A stretch of DNA of 45,587 bases from Massilia sp. YIM B02443 (GCF_030411955.1 NZ_JASNRA010000009.1:112260-157846); one strand, 5' to 3'; shown: positions 27,917-36,520, counted from the first letter of the stretch. Notes: a model not told the origin generated them from the sequence alone. A program made the numbers and translations.

Positions 27917-28804
27917 TCAACCGGCTTCGCGCGCGCCGCGTCGTTCGCGCTGCATCACGCCGGGCACCCGCAACTCGGTGTGCCCGAAATCCATCATCTT
28001 CCAGCGTCCACCCCAGGTCAGCCCGACCGACTCGGCCACCTGGCCATACAGTTCATAGCCGCGCATGGCCCACGGGTCCTTTTCTGAAATCACCAGCTTG
28101 CCGTTGCGCAGGAAGGCGCAGTCGGCCGCCAGGCCATGCTGGTGCCAGCTCTGGCCGGCGCGCGCATTGGTGACGTGGCCGCCCATGCGCGCCAGCGCAT
28201 CCTGGCGCTCGGGACTGCGATAACCTTCCAGGATCGCCATCTCGTAACCGTGCTGCTCCTTCATGATCTTGAACACCAGCAGCAGACGCTGGGTAAATTC
28301 GGCGTCCAGCAGATCCCAGTTGCGGCTGGCCGACTGCAGCATCGGCCGCTCCTGCACCACCTCGGCCGTGGTGAACACGTCCGGCGGCAGCGCGGCCGGC
28401 GGCGCCAGCTGTTCGCCGTGCAGCAGGGCCGCCACCTGCGGGTTGGCTTCGCGTGTCGAGACCGCGTAACCGTCCAGCATGCTTCTTCCCCCGGTCATGA
28501 ATACCAGCGCCGGCGGCACCGCCAGCAAGGCCAGGCCGGCCAGCCACAGCAGATAGTGGCGGCCCACGTGATGCGTCGCAGCGCGGAGCGGCGCAGCGGT
28601 CGCCGAAGCCGCCCGCATGGCTGGCAGGCGCCAGCGCGCCAGACTGGCGAGCCACGCCGCCAGGCGTGCCTCGAGCCGTCCCAGCGCGCCCATGGCCAAT
28701 GTTCTTCCGGCAGGGAAGAACAGCAGCCAGCCGACCATGCAGGCAAGCAAAAAATACAGGGCTATCGCCAGTAGCAACACATCGACTCCGCGCTCAAACA
28801 CCAT
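27917..28804 (-). CDS. tagX: TagX-like membrane-anchored M15 peptidoglycan peptidase
   Basis: The 295-residue product has two membrane helices (about 8-30 and 84-104) and a periplasmic M15/VanY-type domain (about 150-280). The metal and catalytic motifs are intact: YRSPERQ (195-201), SxHxxGxAxD as SWHQHGLAAD (219-228) and the final ligand in DFGHTEL (His275). In Acinetobacter, TagX is an L,D-endopeptidase that opens peptidoglycan so that the T6SS can be inserted. Membrane topology and position at the head of the tssM operon match that role. It is the first gene of the leftward operon. A cargo effector is unlikely because the protein is anchored by its own helices. Confidence 0.85.
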   Translation of the reverse strand: MVFERGVDVLLLAIALYFLLACMVGWLLFFPAGRTLAMGALGRLEARLAAWLASLARWRLPAMRAASATAAPLRAATHHVGRHYLLWLAGLALLAVPPALVFMTGGRSMLDGYAVSTREANPQVAALLHGEQLAPPAALPPDVFTTAEVVQERPMLQSASRNWDLLDAEFTQRLLLVFKIMKEQHGYEMAILEGYRSPERQDALARMGGHVTNARAGQSWHQHGLAADCAFLRNGKLVISEKDPWAMRGYELYGQVAESVGLTWGGRWKMMDFGHTELRVPGVMQRERRGAREAG

Positions 28805-28848
28805 CCGCGACCGCTTCTATGCATGCCGCATTATCTGTTGGTTATTGC

Positions 28849-28877
28849 TTGTGAGTATAACTTACTAGTCTGATAAT
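28849..28877 (+). promoter_or_regulatory. Candidate sigma-70 promoter for cargo island B
   Basis: TTGTGA (28849-28854) and GATAAT (28872-28877) are separated by 17 bases and match four and five of six consensus bases. The predicted start near 28884 leaves a leader of about 117 bases before the TTG at 29001. The leader contains GTGCA/TGCAC arms (28899-28903 and 28911-28915) and the hairpin listed separately. Confidence 0.4.
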
Positions 28878-28953
28878 TCGGTCAAATCATGCCCAATCGT
28901 GCAGCGCTTATGCACTACCAATTGTTGGGTATCGTGCGGGGTATCGCCTTAGT

Positions 28954-28973
28954 CACTTTATTAGCGTAAAGTG
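28954..28973. repeat. Perfect inverted repeat in the divergent T6SS promoter region
   Basis: CACTTTA (28954-28960) and TAAAGTG (28967-28973) are perfect 7-base arms around a 6-base loop, 28 bases before the TTG start at 29001. It could be a regulator site or a leader hairpin just ahead of the AGGAGC ribosome-binding site. Confidence 0.45.
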
Positions 28974-29000
28974 TTGCGATAACAATCAGGAGCTTGAATT

Positions 29001-29879
29001 TTGCTACGAAAAGACAAGATTCCCACACGTGGGGCGCCCAGCCTGCTGACCCCGGCCCAGCAGGCCGAAGCGGAGCGCAACCGGATACTGTCGACACTGG
29101 AAGCGTCGGACGGCGAGCGCAAGCGCGCGCCGAAAGCGGCGCGTGGGCTTGACGCGGCGCCGGCCGCGCGCACGCCCTGGGCGTGGCTGGTGTTCGGCGT
29201 GATGGTGGCGGTCGTGGCCGGCGGCGCCGGCCTGTGGTACGGCCAGCGCAGCGTGCCGGCGTCACCGCTGGTGGTGGCCGACGCAACGCAACCTTCATCG
29301 CGACAGGACGTGGCGCCCACGCCCGCTACCCCCGCGGCGCCGGAACCTGCAGCGCCCGTGCAAGCCAGTGCCGCCACCATCCAGGACGAGGGCATCGCGC
29401 ACGCCGGCGCGGCTGGCGGGCCAAGCCTGAGCGAGATGCTGGAACCGGCCCCTGCGGCTGCACCGGCTGCCGCGCCGCATGGTGCGCCGGCCGGAGCCGA
29501 CTCCGACATGCTGAGCCAGGCGCTGGAAGCGCCATCCGGCGCGGCGCTGGCTGCCGCAGCCGCGGTGCCTGCCGTGCTGAAAGCCGAGCCGAAACCGGCC
29601 AAGGTCGCACAGAAAGCGCCGGCCAGGCCGAAAGCCGCGCCGAAACGCGTGGCCGCGAAAAAGGCGGCGCCGGCCACGACCCAGGACACCGACGCGGTGC
29701 TGCTGTCGGCGCTGATCGCCCACGCCAACGCCGCCGAGCCGGCCGCGAAAAAAGCACGTCCCAGCCTGGAGCAGGAACTGAAAGCCTGCCGCACCGGGCC
29801 CAAGGCTCAGTTGGCCGCGTGCCGCGAACGCGCCTGCGAAGGCCGCAGCAACGTCGGGCTGTGCAAGGTGCAACGATGA
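29001..29879 (+). CDS. Single-pass membrane protein with Ala/Pro-rich periplasmic arm and Cys tail
   Basis: The 292-residue product begins at TTG 29001 behind AGGAGC. About 58 cytoplasmic residues precede one membrane helix (about 60-80: WLVFGVMVAVVAGGAGLWY). A long low-complexity Ala/Pro/Lys region follows, and the last 35 residues are compact and contain four Cys (KACRTG, AACRERACEGR, GLCKVQR). The layout resembles envelope-spanning proteins with a disulphide-bonded end domain, but I do not recognise the family. It is coupled to the complete vgrG by an ATGA overlap and is divergent from tagX, so a role at the T6SS envelope interface is likely. Relation to the heterogeneous TslA-type periplasmic factors is possible and unproven. 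Confidence 0.75.
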   Translation: MLRKDKIPTRGAPSLLTPAQQAEAERNRILSTLEASDGERKRAPKAARGLDAAPAARTPWAWLVFGVMVAVVAGGAGLWYGQRSVPASPLVVADATQPSSRQDVAPTPATPAAPEPAAPVQASAATIQDEGIAHAGAAGGPSLSEMLEPAPAAAPAAAPHGAPAGADSDMLSQALEAPSGAALAAAAAVPAVLKAEPKPAKVAQKAPARPKAAPKRVAAKKAAPATTQDTDAVLLSALIAHANAAEPAAKKARPSLEQELKACRTGPKAQLAACRERACEGRSNVGLCKVQR

Positions 29880-32776
29880 GTTTGGCGGTAGTCGACGAGG
29901 TGCTCGCCGCCCTGGGCGGCTTCTCCAGCCACACCCGCCTGTACGCGCTGCAACTGGGCGACGAGCAGGAAGGCGGCGGCAGCGGACTGATGGTCGAAGC
30001 CTTTGCCGCCGACGACGCCCTGCAGTCGGTCGGCGCACGCGACCTGATCCTGCTCGGCACGGACGCCGAACTCGACCTCGAACCCTTGCTCGGCCAGCCC
30101 GCCGCGCTCGAGACCAGCCTGGCCGACGGCACCCGCGCCCGCTTCAGCGGCCTGGTGAGCGAAGCGGCGATGCTGGGCAGCTTCGGCGGCCTGGCGCGCT
30201 ACCGCCTGCGGCTGCAATCCTGGCTGTGGCGCCTGGGCCGCGTGCGCAACAGCCGCGTGTGGCAAGACAAGACCGTGATCGAGATCGTCGACGCCGTGTT
30301 CGGCGCCCATGCGCCGCTGGCGCAGTGGCGCTGGAGCGAAGAAGTCGCGGCCTTCATGGCGCATGCCGGCGCGCGCAGCTATTGCTGCCAGTACCGCGAG
30401 TCCGATCTCGATTTCGTCACCCGCCTGCTGACCGAGGAAGGCATGGCCTGGCGTGTGGAAGAGGGCGAGGGCAGCGAGGACAGCGGGCAGGGCCATCGCG
30501 TGGTGCTGTTCGCCGACAGCACCGATACCCGCGCCACTCCGCAAGACCCGAGCAGCGCGGCCGGCGGCGGCATCCGCTACCACGGCGCGCGTGCCGGCGA
30601 AGCGCACGACACCATCCAGGCCCTGCGCGCGCGGCGCAGCCTGCGCATCGGCATGTCCACGGTGCTGAGCTACGACTACAAGGCGAAAAAGGCGGTGGCC
30701 GCCAGCGTGCCGACCGCCGGCGCCGTGGGCGGCCGCAACGCGCCGGCGCTGGAAAGCTACGACACGCCGGGTCAGTATTTCTTCGCCGATGGCGACGCCG
30801 CGCGCCGCTACGCCCTGCTGCAGATGCAGGCCAATGAAGCGCGCCGCCAGCTGTGGCAAGCCCGTTCGACGGTGCGCACGCTGCGCGCCGGCGTCCGTTT
30901 CAACATGACCCAGGGGCCGCTGCAGGCCGGTAGCGAGGTCGATCCCGAATACGTGGTGCTGCGGGTGGTGAGCGTGGGCGTGAACAACCTGCCGGCGCGC
31001 GCGCGGCAAGGGCTGGAAGAATTGTTCGGGCCGATTCCGGAGCTACTGCAGGACGTGTTGCAAGAGGTGCACCAGCCGCGCGACGAACTGCTGGCGGCGA
31101 CCATCGCCCAGGCCGCAAAGAGCGGCTATGCCAACCACTTCGAGGCGATCGCGGCCGACACGCCGTGGCGTCCGGTCGTGGGCGAAAACGGCCTGCGCCA
31201 CCATCCGAAACCGACCGCCCACGGCAGCCAGAGCGCGATCGTGGTCGGCGCCGACGGTGGATCGAGCGCCAATGGCGCCGACGAGATCCATTGCGACCGC
31301 CTGGGCCGGGTGCGCATCCGCTTCCATTGGCAGCAGGACGCCAGCGCCACCTGCTGGGTACGGGTCGCGCAGCGCTCCGCCGGCGGCGGCATGGGCAGCC
31401 AGTTCCTGCCGCGCATCGGCCAGGAAGTGCTGGTGCAGTTCATCGAAAACGACATCGATCGCCCGCTGGTGGTGGGCGCGCTGTACAACGGCCAGGGCGA
31501 GGGCGGCGAGCCGCCGACGCCGGGCGGCAAGCGCGAGCGCGACAGCGCTACCGAGGTATTCACCGCGGCGCACGACCACGCCGTCTCGGCCCAGGGCAAC
31601 CTGGCCGGCGGCAACAGCCCGCTATGGCATGGCGCCGCCGCCGGCGGCAGCGGCCACCGCAACGCCGCGGCCCAGTGGGGCATCCGCAGCAAGGAATTCG
31701 GCGGCAGCGGCTACAACCAGCTGCTGTTCGACGACACCGACAACCAGGGGCGCATCCAGCTCAAGAGCAGCTATGCGGCCAGCGAACTGAATCTGGGACA
31801 CCTGATCCACGCCGCCGATAACTATCGCGGCAGCCTGCGCGGACTGGGCGCCGAGCTGCGCACCGACGGCTATGGCGCGGTGCGCGCCGGCACCGGTTTG
31901 CTGGTGTCGAGCTACAAGATCACGCATGGCGCCGACACGCGCGATCCGGCCGGCGACAATGTGGCGGGCATCGCGCTGCTCAAGCAGGCGGTCCAGCTGG
32001 GCAAGGCGTTCAGCGACGCCGCCACCACGCACCAGACGGTGGCGTTCGCGTCGTACCTGGGCGCGGCGAAACCGGATGCGAGCAAGCTGGACGACAAGGC
32101 GGCGCCGTTGCAGGCGCTGCTGACGGCGACCTCGGGCATGCTCAGTGGCGAGAGCGTCGATGCGGCGCGCGCCGAGATGCCGGGCAAGCCGGTGGCGCCG
32201 GAGGATGGCAAGCTGCCGCACAGCAGCGCCGCGATCATCGCCATCGCCGCCAAGGCGGGGCTTGGCGTGGTGGCGGGGCAGGATCTGCAGCTGGCGAATG
32301 GCGAGACCATCTCCTTGATGAGCGGGCAGGACACGCAGTTCGTGACCGGCGGACAGATGCGCATCCACAGCGGGCAGGCGATCGGCATGCTGGGCGGCGC
32401 GGTCAAGGCGGGCGAGGACAACGTCGGCCTGCAGCTGATCGCGGCGCAGGGCGCGGTCGATCTGCAGGCCCAGGGCGACGTGCTGAACGTGCAGGCGCGC
32501 GACCAGGTGGATATCGTCAGCGCCAATGCCCACATCGACTGGGCTGCGGCCAAGAGCATCAGCCTGTCGACGGCGGGCGGCGCGAACATCACCATCGAAG
32601 GCGGCAACATCACGGTGCAGTGTCCGGGCAAGATCACGATCCACGCCGCCAGGAAGAGCTTCGAGAGCGGCAAGGAAGTCGACTACAAGCTGCCCTTCCT
32701 GCCGCAGGGCGTGTGCGTGGAATGCCTGGCCAAGCGCGCTGCGCAGCGCACGGCGTTCATCAACAAGGGCAATTGA
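29876..32776 (+). CDS. vgrG: VgrG spike protein with DUF2345 extension (complete)
   Basis: The 966-residue product begins at ATG 29876, overlapping the previous stop; a longer open frame upstream is an artefact of GC-rich sequence. Domains in order are gp27-like (about 15-400, with YCCQYRESDLDFVTRL), the gp5 OB domain (about 455-530: DRLGRVRIRFHWQQD, then FLPRIGQEVLVQFIENDIDRP), a repeat-rich segment, and a DUF2345 beta-prism (about 795-930: LMSGQDTQFVTGGQ, GNITVQCPGKITIHA). It ends with the tail CVECLAKRAAQRTAFINK. Nearly the same tail ends the next, 69-residue protein. The VgrG lies upstream of a DUF4123 adaptor and a Tle1 effector, so it is the probable carrier of that phospholipase. Confidence 0.95.
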   Translation: MSLAVVDEVLAALGGFSSHTRLYALQLGDEQEGGGSGLMVEAFAADDALQSVGARDLILLGTDAELDLEPLLGQPAALETSLADGTRARFSGLVSEAAMLGSFGGLARYRLRLQSWLWRLGRVRNSRVWQDKTVIEIVDAVFGAHAPLAQWRWSEEVAAFMAHAGARSYCCQYRESDLDFVTRLLTEEGMAWRVEEGEGSEDSGQGHRVVLFADSTDTRATPQDPSSAAGGGIRYHGARAGEAHDTIQALRARRSLRIGMSTVLSYDYKAKKAVAASVPTAGAVGGRNAPALESYDTPGQYFFADGDAARRYALLQMQANEARRQLWQARSTVRTLRAGVRFNMTQGPLQAGSEVDPEYVVLRVVSVGVNNLPARARQGLEELFGPIPELLQDVLQEVHQPRDELLAATIAQAAKSGYANHFEAIAADTPWRPVVGENGLRHHPKPTAHGSQSAIVVGADGGSSANGADEIHCDRLGRVRIRFHWQQDASATCWVRVAQRSAGGGMGSQFLPRIGQEVLVQFIENDIDRPLVVGALYNGQGEGGEPPTPGGKRERDSATEVFTAAHDHAVSAQGNLAGGNSPLWHGAAAGGSGHRNAAAQWGIRSKEFGGSGYNQLLFDDTDNQGRIQLKSSYAASELNLGHLIHAADNYRGSLRGLGAELRTDGYGAVRAGTGLLVSSYKITHGADTRDPAGDNVAGIALLKQAVQLGKAFSDAATTHQTVAFASYLGAAKPDASKLDDKAAPLQALLTATSGMLSGESVDAARAEMPGKPVAPEDGKLPHSSAAIIAIAAKAGLGVVAGQDLQLANGETISLMSGQDTQFVTGGQMRIHSGQAIGMLGGAVKAGEDNVGLQLIAAQGAVDLQAQGDVLNVQARDQVDIVSANAHIDWAAAKSISLSTAGGANITIEGGNITVQCPGKITIHAARKSFESGKEVDYKLPFLPQGVCVECLAKRAAQRTAFINKGN
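32708..32773 (+). repeat. VgrG tail segment, copy 1 of a 230-base-offset direct repeat
   Basis: The last 22 codons of vgrG recur 230 bases downstream at 32938-33003. Within them 28 bases are identical without a gap (32712-32739 and 32942-32969). Both copies are in frame and encode CVECLAKRA-x-QR-x-AFINK. Confidence 0.9.
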
Positions 32777-32796
32777 AGGGGTATCGGGGCAGCAGG

Positions 32797-33006
32797 ATGA
32801 AGACACTTTTCAGGGAATACAAGCAGGTCACGCGCCGGCTGCTGTTGAATGCCTTCGGCGCGCTCGCCGTGGTGGCGACCGGCGGCAGCCGGGTGGCGCG
32901 GGCGGCCACGCCGGGCCGCAAGGACGCTCCCGTGCAGGAGCTGTGCGTGGAATGCCTGGCCAAGCGCGCCATGCAGCGCGGCGCCTTCATCAACAAGTGG
33001 GTGTGA
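32797..33006 (+). CDS. Exported mini-protein sharing the VgrG C-terminal tail
   Basis: A 69-residue reading frame with a GCAGGA ribosome-binding site starts 20 bases after the vgrG stop. Residues about 1-37 form an export signal with basic residues followed by a hydrophobic stretch (RRLLLNAFGALAVVATGG) and a likely cut after ARA; the RR pair is Tat-like but not a full consensus. The mature part is only about 32 residues and ends in CVECLAKRAMQRGAFINKWV, almost the same as the end of VgrG. Coding is supported by conservation at protein level, with synonymous and similar changes, and by its position between vgrG and the adaptor gene (stop two bases before the next ATG). I know no family for it. 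Confidence 0.72.
   Translation: MKTLFREYKQVTRRLLLNAFGALAVVATGGSRVARAATPGRKDAPVQELCVECLAKRAMQRGAFINKWV
32938..33003 (+). repeat. VgrG tail segment, copy 2
   Basis: This is the second copy of the tail-coding segment, at the 3' end of the 69-residue gene. It differs from copy 1 at a few positions, which change A to M, T to G and the last two residues. Confidence 0.9.
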
Positions 33007-33008
33007 CG

Positions 33009-33902
33009 ATGAGCGATCATCCGCACCTTGACGCCCTCATCGCCGTGGCGGCGCAGCATCCGCGGTGGCACTGGTATGCGATCGCCGACAGCGCCCAGGA
33101 CAAGTCGCTGCCCGGCGCCATCGCGCCGTCCGGCGCCAGCGTGCGCTGCCTGCTGGGCGCAACCCAGGGCAGCCCGCTGGCCGAGCAGTCGCCGCACCTG
33201 GTGCGCCTGGATCCACCGTCGCACGGCAGCGCGGCGTGGCAGTGGATCGCGCGCACGGCGCCGCGCAAGCCGTGCCTGACGGTCCTGGCCAGCACGTTGC
33301 CGTTCGACGCCTTGTTCGCGCAGCTCAAGCAGTTCACCGAAATCAGGCTGCCGGACGACTACGACATGTTCTTCGGATTCTGGGATCCGGCGATCCTGGG
33401 CACGCTGATCGGTCAGCCTGACGACCAGACGCTGCACGTCAAGGGACCGGTGTTCGACGCCGCGCAGCGCCGCATGCTGTTCGGCGGCCTTGAAGGCTGG
33501 TGGTACTGGGACCGTGACGGGCAGCGGCACGCCGTCGACGTCGGGGCCGACGCGCCGCCGGTGCGGCTGGCGGCGCCGCTCATGCTGTCGCAGGCGCAGG
33601 TGGACGACCTGGTCGAAGCCGGCGTGCCCGACCATGTGCTGTATTTTGTCGATTTGAATCAGCCGCATTTGCTCAGGGATATCCCTGAGCGGCAGCGCTA
33701 TGCCTATGTGGAGCAGGCCGTGAACGGCGCGCGCGCGGTCGGCTTGACGGGCATGAGGGATATGGTCAATTACGTGTGCATGACCCTGATTTACAAGGAG
33801 CGATGGTACCGTGACAAGGACATCGCCCAGTTGCTGGTCAGGGTAAAAAACGGCGAACTCGAGTTTTCCGATGCGCTCAAGCTGCTGCCGCCTTCACGTT
33901 GA
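33009..33902 (+). CDS. DUF4123 effector adaptor/chaperone (Tap/TEC family)
   Basis: DUF4123 proteins load a specific effector onto the tip of a VgrG and are not secreted themselves. The 297-residue product has the family layout: an N-terminal alpha/beta lobe with HWYAIADSAQD and RCLLG, the central LFAQLKQFTEIRLPDDYDM (the L-RKF-x-x-V-like position), FFGFWDPAIL with the conserved F-R/W-x-x-DP-type pattern, and a C-terminal helical part. It begins two bases after the mini-protein stop. Lying between vgrG and a DUF2235 lipase gene, it is most likely the adaptor for that lipase. Confidence 0.93.
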   Translation: MSDHPHLDALIAVAAQHPRWHWYAIADSAQDKSLPGAIAPSGASVRCLLGATQGSPLAEQSPHLVRLDPPSHGSAAWQWIARTAPRKPCLTVLASTLPFDALFAQLKQFTEIRLPDDYDMFFGFWDPAILGTLIGQPDDQTLHVKGPVFDAAQRRMLFGGLEGWWYWDRDGQRHAVDVGADAPPVRLAAPLMLSQAQVDDLVEAGVPDHVLYFVDLNQPHLLRDIPERQRYAYVEQAVNGARAVGLTGMRDMVNYVCMTLIYKERWYRDKDIAQLLVRVKNGELEFSDALKLLPPSR

Positions 33903-33964
33903 GATGCATGTATCACGAAACCAATGGTCCGGACCTCGAAGGGCCGGATCTGTCTGAGCGAAAT

Positions 33965-34441
33965 ATGACGAGCAAATTGATAGCGGGTTCTAGAGGCATT
34001 GACCGGCGCAGATGGCTGGGCGCAGGAGCGTGCTTTTTCTTGATTAACGCGTGTGGGGCAAAGACCATGAAGGTTCGTTTCGATGTCGTCCTGTTTAATT
34101 ATCTGGACCGACCGATCTTCGAAGTGCTTATCGATGGAAACGTCGATGCAAGTTCCGATCAATATCCTGGAACTGGGAGCGGGACCATCATGGGGATTCA
34201 ACTTGCGCCGGGCCCGAAAAAAGTAACCTGGCGTCTCGGCGGTCCCGAAGGGTTGGCGAATAACGGCGATACGGTCACGAGCAAGAACACCCCCGAATTA
34301 AAGCCCATCCCCGGCGGCAGGTATCTCGGGATCCACATTTATCCCGATTACAGCGTTGAGTTGATTCCTACAGTGAGTTTCCCGAGGGTGAGCGAGCGCG
34401 GTGAATCGGAGATGAGCAAAGCGGGGAGGGACCGTGGCTAG
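33965..34441 (+). CDS. Tle1-associated lipoprotein, candidate immunity protein 1
   Basis: From ATG 33965 the product has 158 residues. A more upstream ATG at 33908 would add 19 residues before the signal. The signal contains a twin-arginine-like RRRWLGAG and ends at a lipobox-like LINAC (Cys about 29), so the mature protein should be a membrane lipoprotein on the periplasmic side. The mature part is a small beta-rich domain: VVLFNYLDRPIFEV, GPKKVTWRL, and RYLGIHIYPD followed by SVELI. The same order recurs in the gene after the lipase (36521). It resembles DUF3304-type immunity partners of T6SS lipases, without certainty. Its stop lies eight bases inside the lipase gene, so the two are coupled. 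Confidence 0.75.
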   Translation: MTSKLIAGSRGIDRRRWLGAGACFFLINACGAKTMKVRFDVVLFNYLDRPIFEVLIDGNVDASSDQYPGTGSGTIMGIQLAPGPKKVTWRLGGPEGLANNGDTVTSKNTPELKPIPGGRYLGIHIYPDYSVELIPTVSFPRVSERGESEMSKAGRDRG

Positions 34442-36434
34442 CGAAGACGTCGGCGCCGTAGAATCCAGCAACCGGGACGTCTCGAAGAAGGAGCCCGGGC
34501 CGCTGCAAGATTGCAGCGATGTCGTTCACGTGGCGATTTTCTTTGACGGGACCGGCAATAACCGGGAAGCCGATATCGCCACTAAAAGCTGGAGCAATGT
34601 CGGTCGCATCTATGACGCCGCATTGCAAGATGCCAAAAAAGCGATCTTCCCGATTTACGTGTCGGGCGTCGGCACCGCATACAACGGCAAAGCAACAAAT
34701 TGGATCTCGACTGCCAATGCCTGGCACGAGGACACCATCCAGGGGATGGGATTTGGCGGAGGCGGTACCCGCCGCTTGCACCAGGGCCATGATGACGTCA
34801 ATGACCGATTGCGCGACGTCATGATCGAAAACGCGCGCCGCCTGGGAGCGGAAACGGCAGCATATGCGGAGAAGGCCAGTAGCCAGAGTTTTTCCGACGT
34901 AAACGAAGTCCTCGGTAAATTCCGCCTGATAAAAATGATCAACATGTCGTTTTTTGGATTCTCGCGCGGCGCCTCGCTGGCGCGCGCGTTTTCCAATCGG
35001 ATGATCAGGCGCTGCAAGGTGGAGAATGGCAACCTGGCATACGGCGGCTACCGCATGCGCTTCAATTTTGTCGGCGTATTCGACACCGTCGCATCGTTCG
35101 GCGTGCCTTCCCTGAACGTCAGGCTCCCGTTCGAGGAGCGTGAACTCGTCGTGTCCCCGAAGGTGGAGCGCTGCGTGCACTACGTCGCGGCGCACGAGGT
35201 CCGTTTCTCGTTCCCCGTCGACCTGATCAGAAAGAACGGCAAGCTCGCGGGCGACTGGGTGGAAAACGTGTATCCGGGCGTCCACTCCGACGTCGGCGGC
35301 GGCTACGAGCCGTTGGCACAGGGTATCGACAACAATTACGCGCGTATTCCAATGCGCGACATGATGCGTGAGGCCGTCGTCAGTGGCGTTCGGATCCGGT
35401 CTTACGAAGAAATCGAGAAGGTCAATAAGCCGCTGTTCGACGCCCGCTTCAAGATTCAGGAGTCGACCCTTCAGGCGTATCGCAACTACATGGCTGCGTG
35501 CGGCGCCATGTCCGGCACCGTGGAAAATCAGATCAAGCGCCATATGCAAGTGTTCTATAGCGCGAACGGCACGATGCACCGGAAAGGTATCGAAACCCCT
35601 GGGGCACGCCGGCGCAACGAATCGAAATACAAATACCTGGGGCCGAAAGGAATGGCATGGGAAATCGCCAAGTACCGGACCGCGGCGAAGGCAGGCGAGT
35701 GGCTGCGCATCGGTGGCTACGCCATCAGTGGCTACGCCCAGTATATCAAGCCGGAGGATTGGCAGATTTCGGCCTGGGACCAGCCTGCGAGCGATGGGGC
35801 GGTCGATTTCGTCGCACGCTTTGTCCACGATTCGAAAGTCGACTTTATCGGCAACCTCGCCGAGCCGTTCAGCTATTTCCGGCCACGCGGGGTCCAGGAA
35901 TCGACCGTCAACGTGACCGTGGAATGGCGCTACTGGATGGGCAACAAGCTCGAGGAGGGGAAAACCGCCGTCGGGGATGCTTACGCGTCTGGTAAGAAAA
36001 AAGTTGGCGAAGCGGCCGATGCAACGGTAGACGCCGCGAAAGAAGCCGCCGATGAGGCGCGCCGCCGCGCCGAGGCAGCGGCCGCGGCAGCCCAGCGCAA
36101 GGCCGAGGAAGCAGCCCGCTACGCCCAGCGCAAGGCGCAGGAAGCGAAGGCCGCGGCCGAGCGGGCGTACGACGCGACAACACAGGCAGCCAGCGATGCG
36201 GCCGAAGCCGCGCAACGCAAGGCGCAGGAGGCTGCGGCATACGCGCGCAGGCAGGCGCAGGCCGCCGCAAATGCCGTGGAAAGCGGATACAAAGCAACCA
36301 CCACGGCCGGGAAGAACGCGGCGGCGGCGGCGGGCAGGGCGGCGGAAGATGCACGCGAAGGCGCCGAAGTCATCTACGACCGGGGCATCAACTGGATCAA
36401 ACGTACGGCCAAGGATGTCGGCGACTGGTTCTGA
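34434..36434 (+). CDS. Tle1-family (DUF2235) phospholipase effector
   Basis: The GTG start has a strong GGGGAGGG site. The 666-residue product has a DUF2235 alpha/beta-hydrolase domain: FFDGTGNN (36-43), nucleophile elbow GFSRG with Ser177 (175-179), VGVFDTVASFG (213-223), and YPGVHSDVGGGY (280-291) with candidate triad residues Asp217 or Asp286 and His284. Tle1 enzymes attack membrane phospholipids from the periplasmic side of target cells. From residue 520 to about 645 the chain is an Ala/Lys/Glu/Arg-rich helix with recurring QRKAQEA units spaced 11 residues apart in part. Such 11-residue repeats are typical of amphipathic membrane-surface helices. No signal peptide is present. The gene is flanked by two paralogous exported proteins and preceded by a DUF4123 adaptor and vgrG. 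Confidence 0.92.
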   Translation: MASEDVGAVESSNRDVSKKEPGPLQDCSDVVHVAIFFDGTGNNREADIATKSWSNVGRIYDAALQDAKKAIFPIYVSGVGTAYNGKATNWISTANAWHEDTIQGMGFGGGGTRRLHQGHDDVNDRLRDVMIENARRLGAETAAYAEKASSQSFSDVNEVLGKFRLIKMINMSFFGFSRGASLARAFSNRMIRRCKVENGNLAYGGYRMRFNFVGVFDTVASFGVPSLNVRLPFEERELVVSPKVERCVHYVAAHEVRFSFPVDLIRKNGKLAGDWVENVYPGVHSDVGGGYEPLAQGIDNNYARIPMRDMMREAVVSGVRIRSYEEIEKVNKPLFDARFKIQESTLQAYRNYMAACGAMSGTVENQIKRHMQVFYSANGTMHRKGIETPGARRRNESKYKYLGPKGMAWEIAKYRTAAKAGEWLRIGGYAISGYAQYIKPEDWQISAWDQPASDGAVDFVARFVHDSKVDFIGNLAEPFSYFRPRGVQESTVNVTVEWRYWMGNKLEEGKTAVGDAYASGKKKVGEAADATVDAAKEAADEARRRAEAAAAAAQRKAEEAARYAQRKAQEAKAAAERAYDATTQAASDAAEAAQRKAQEAAAYARRQAQAAANAVESGYKATTTAGKNAAAAAGRAAEDAREGAEVIYDRGINWIKRTAKDVGDWF

Positions 36435-36520
36435 GCGACATGTAGAGGAAGGGCCGAGGCGCGCATCCCCGGGTGGCTCGGCTGTGTCTCACACAATGCG
36501 GATCATTGAAAGAGCGCTGG

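Noticed and set aside
27917..28804. M15 peptidase as a secreted toxin
   Set aside because: Two membrane helices and its position at the head of the tssM operon fit a machine component (TagX) better than a cargo.
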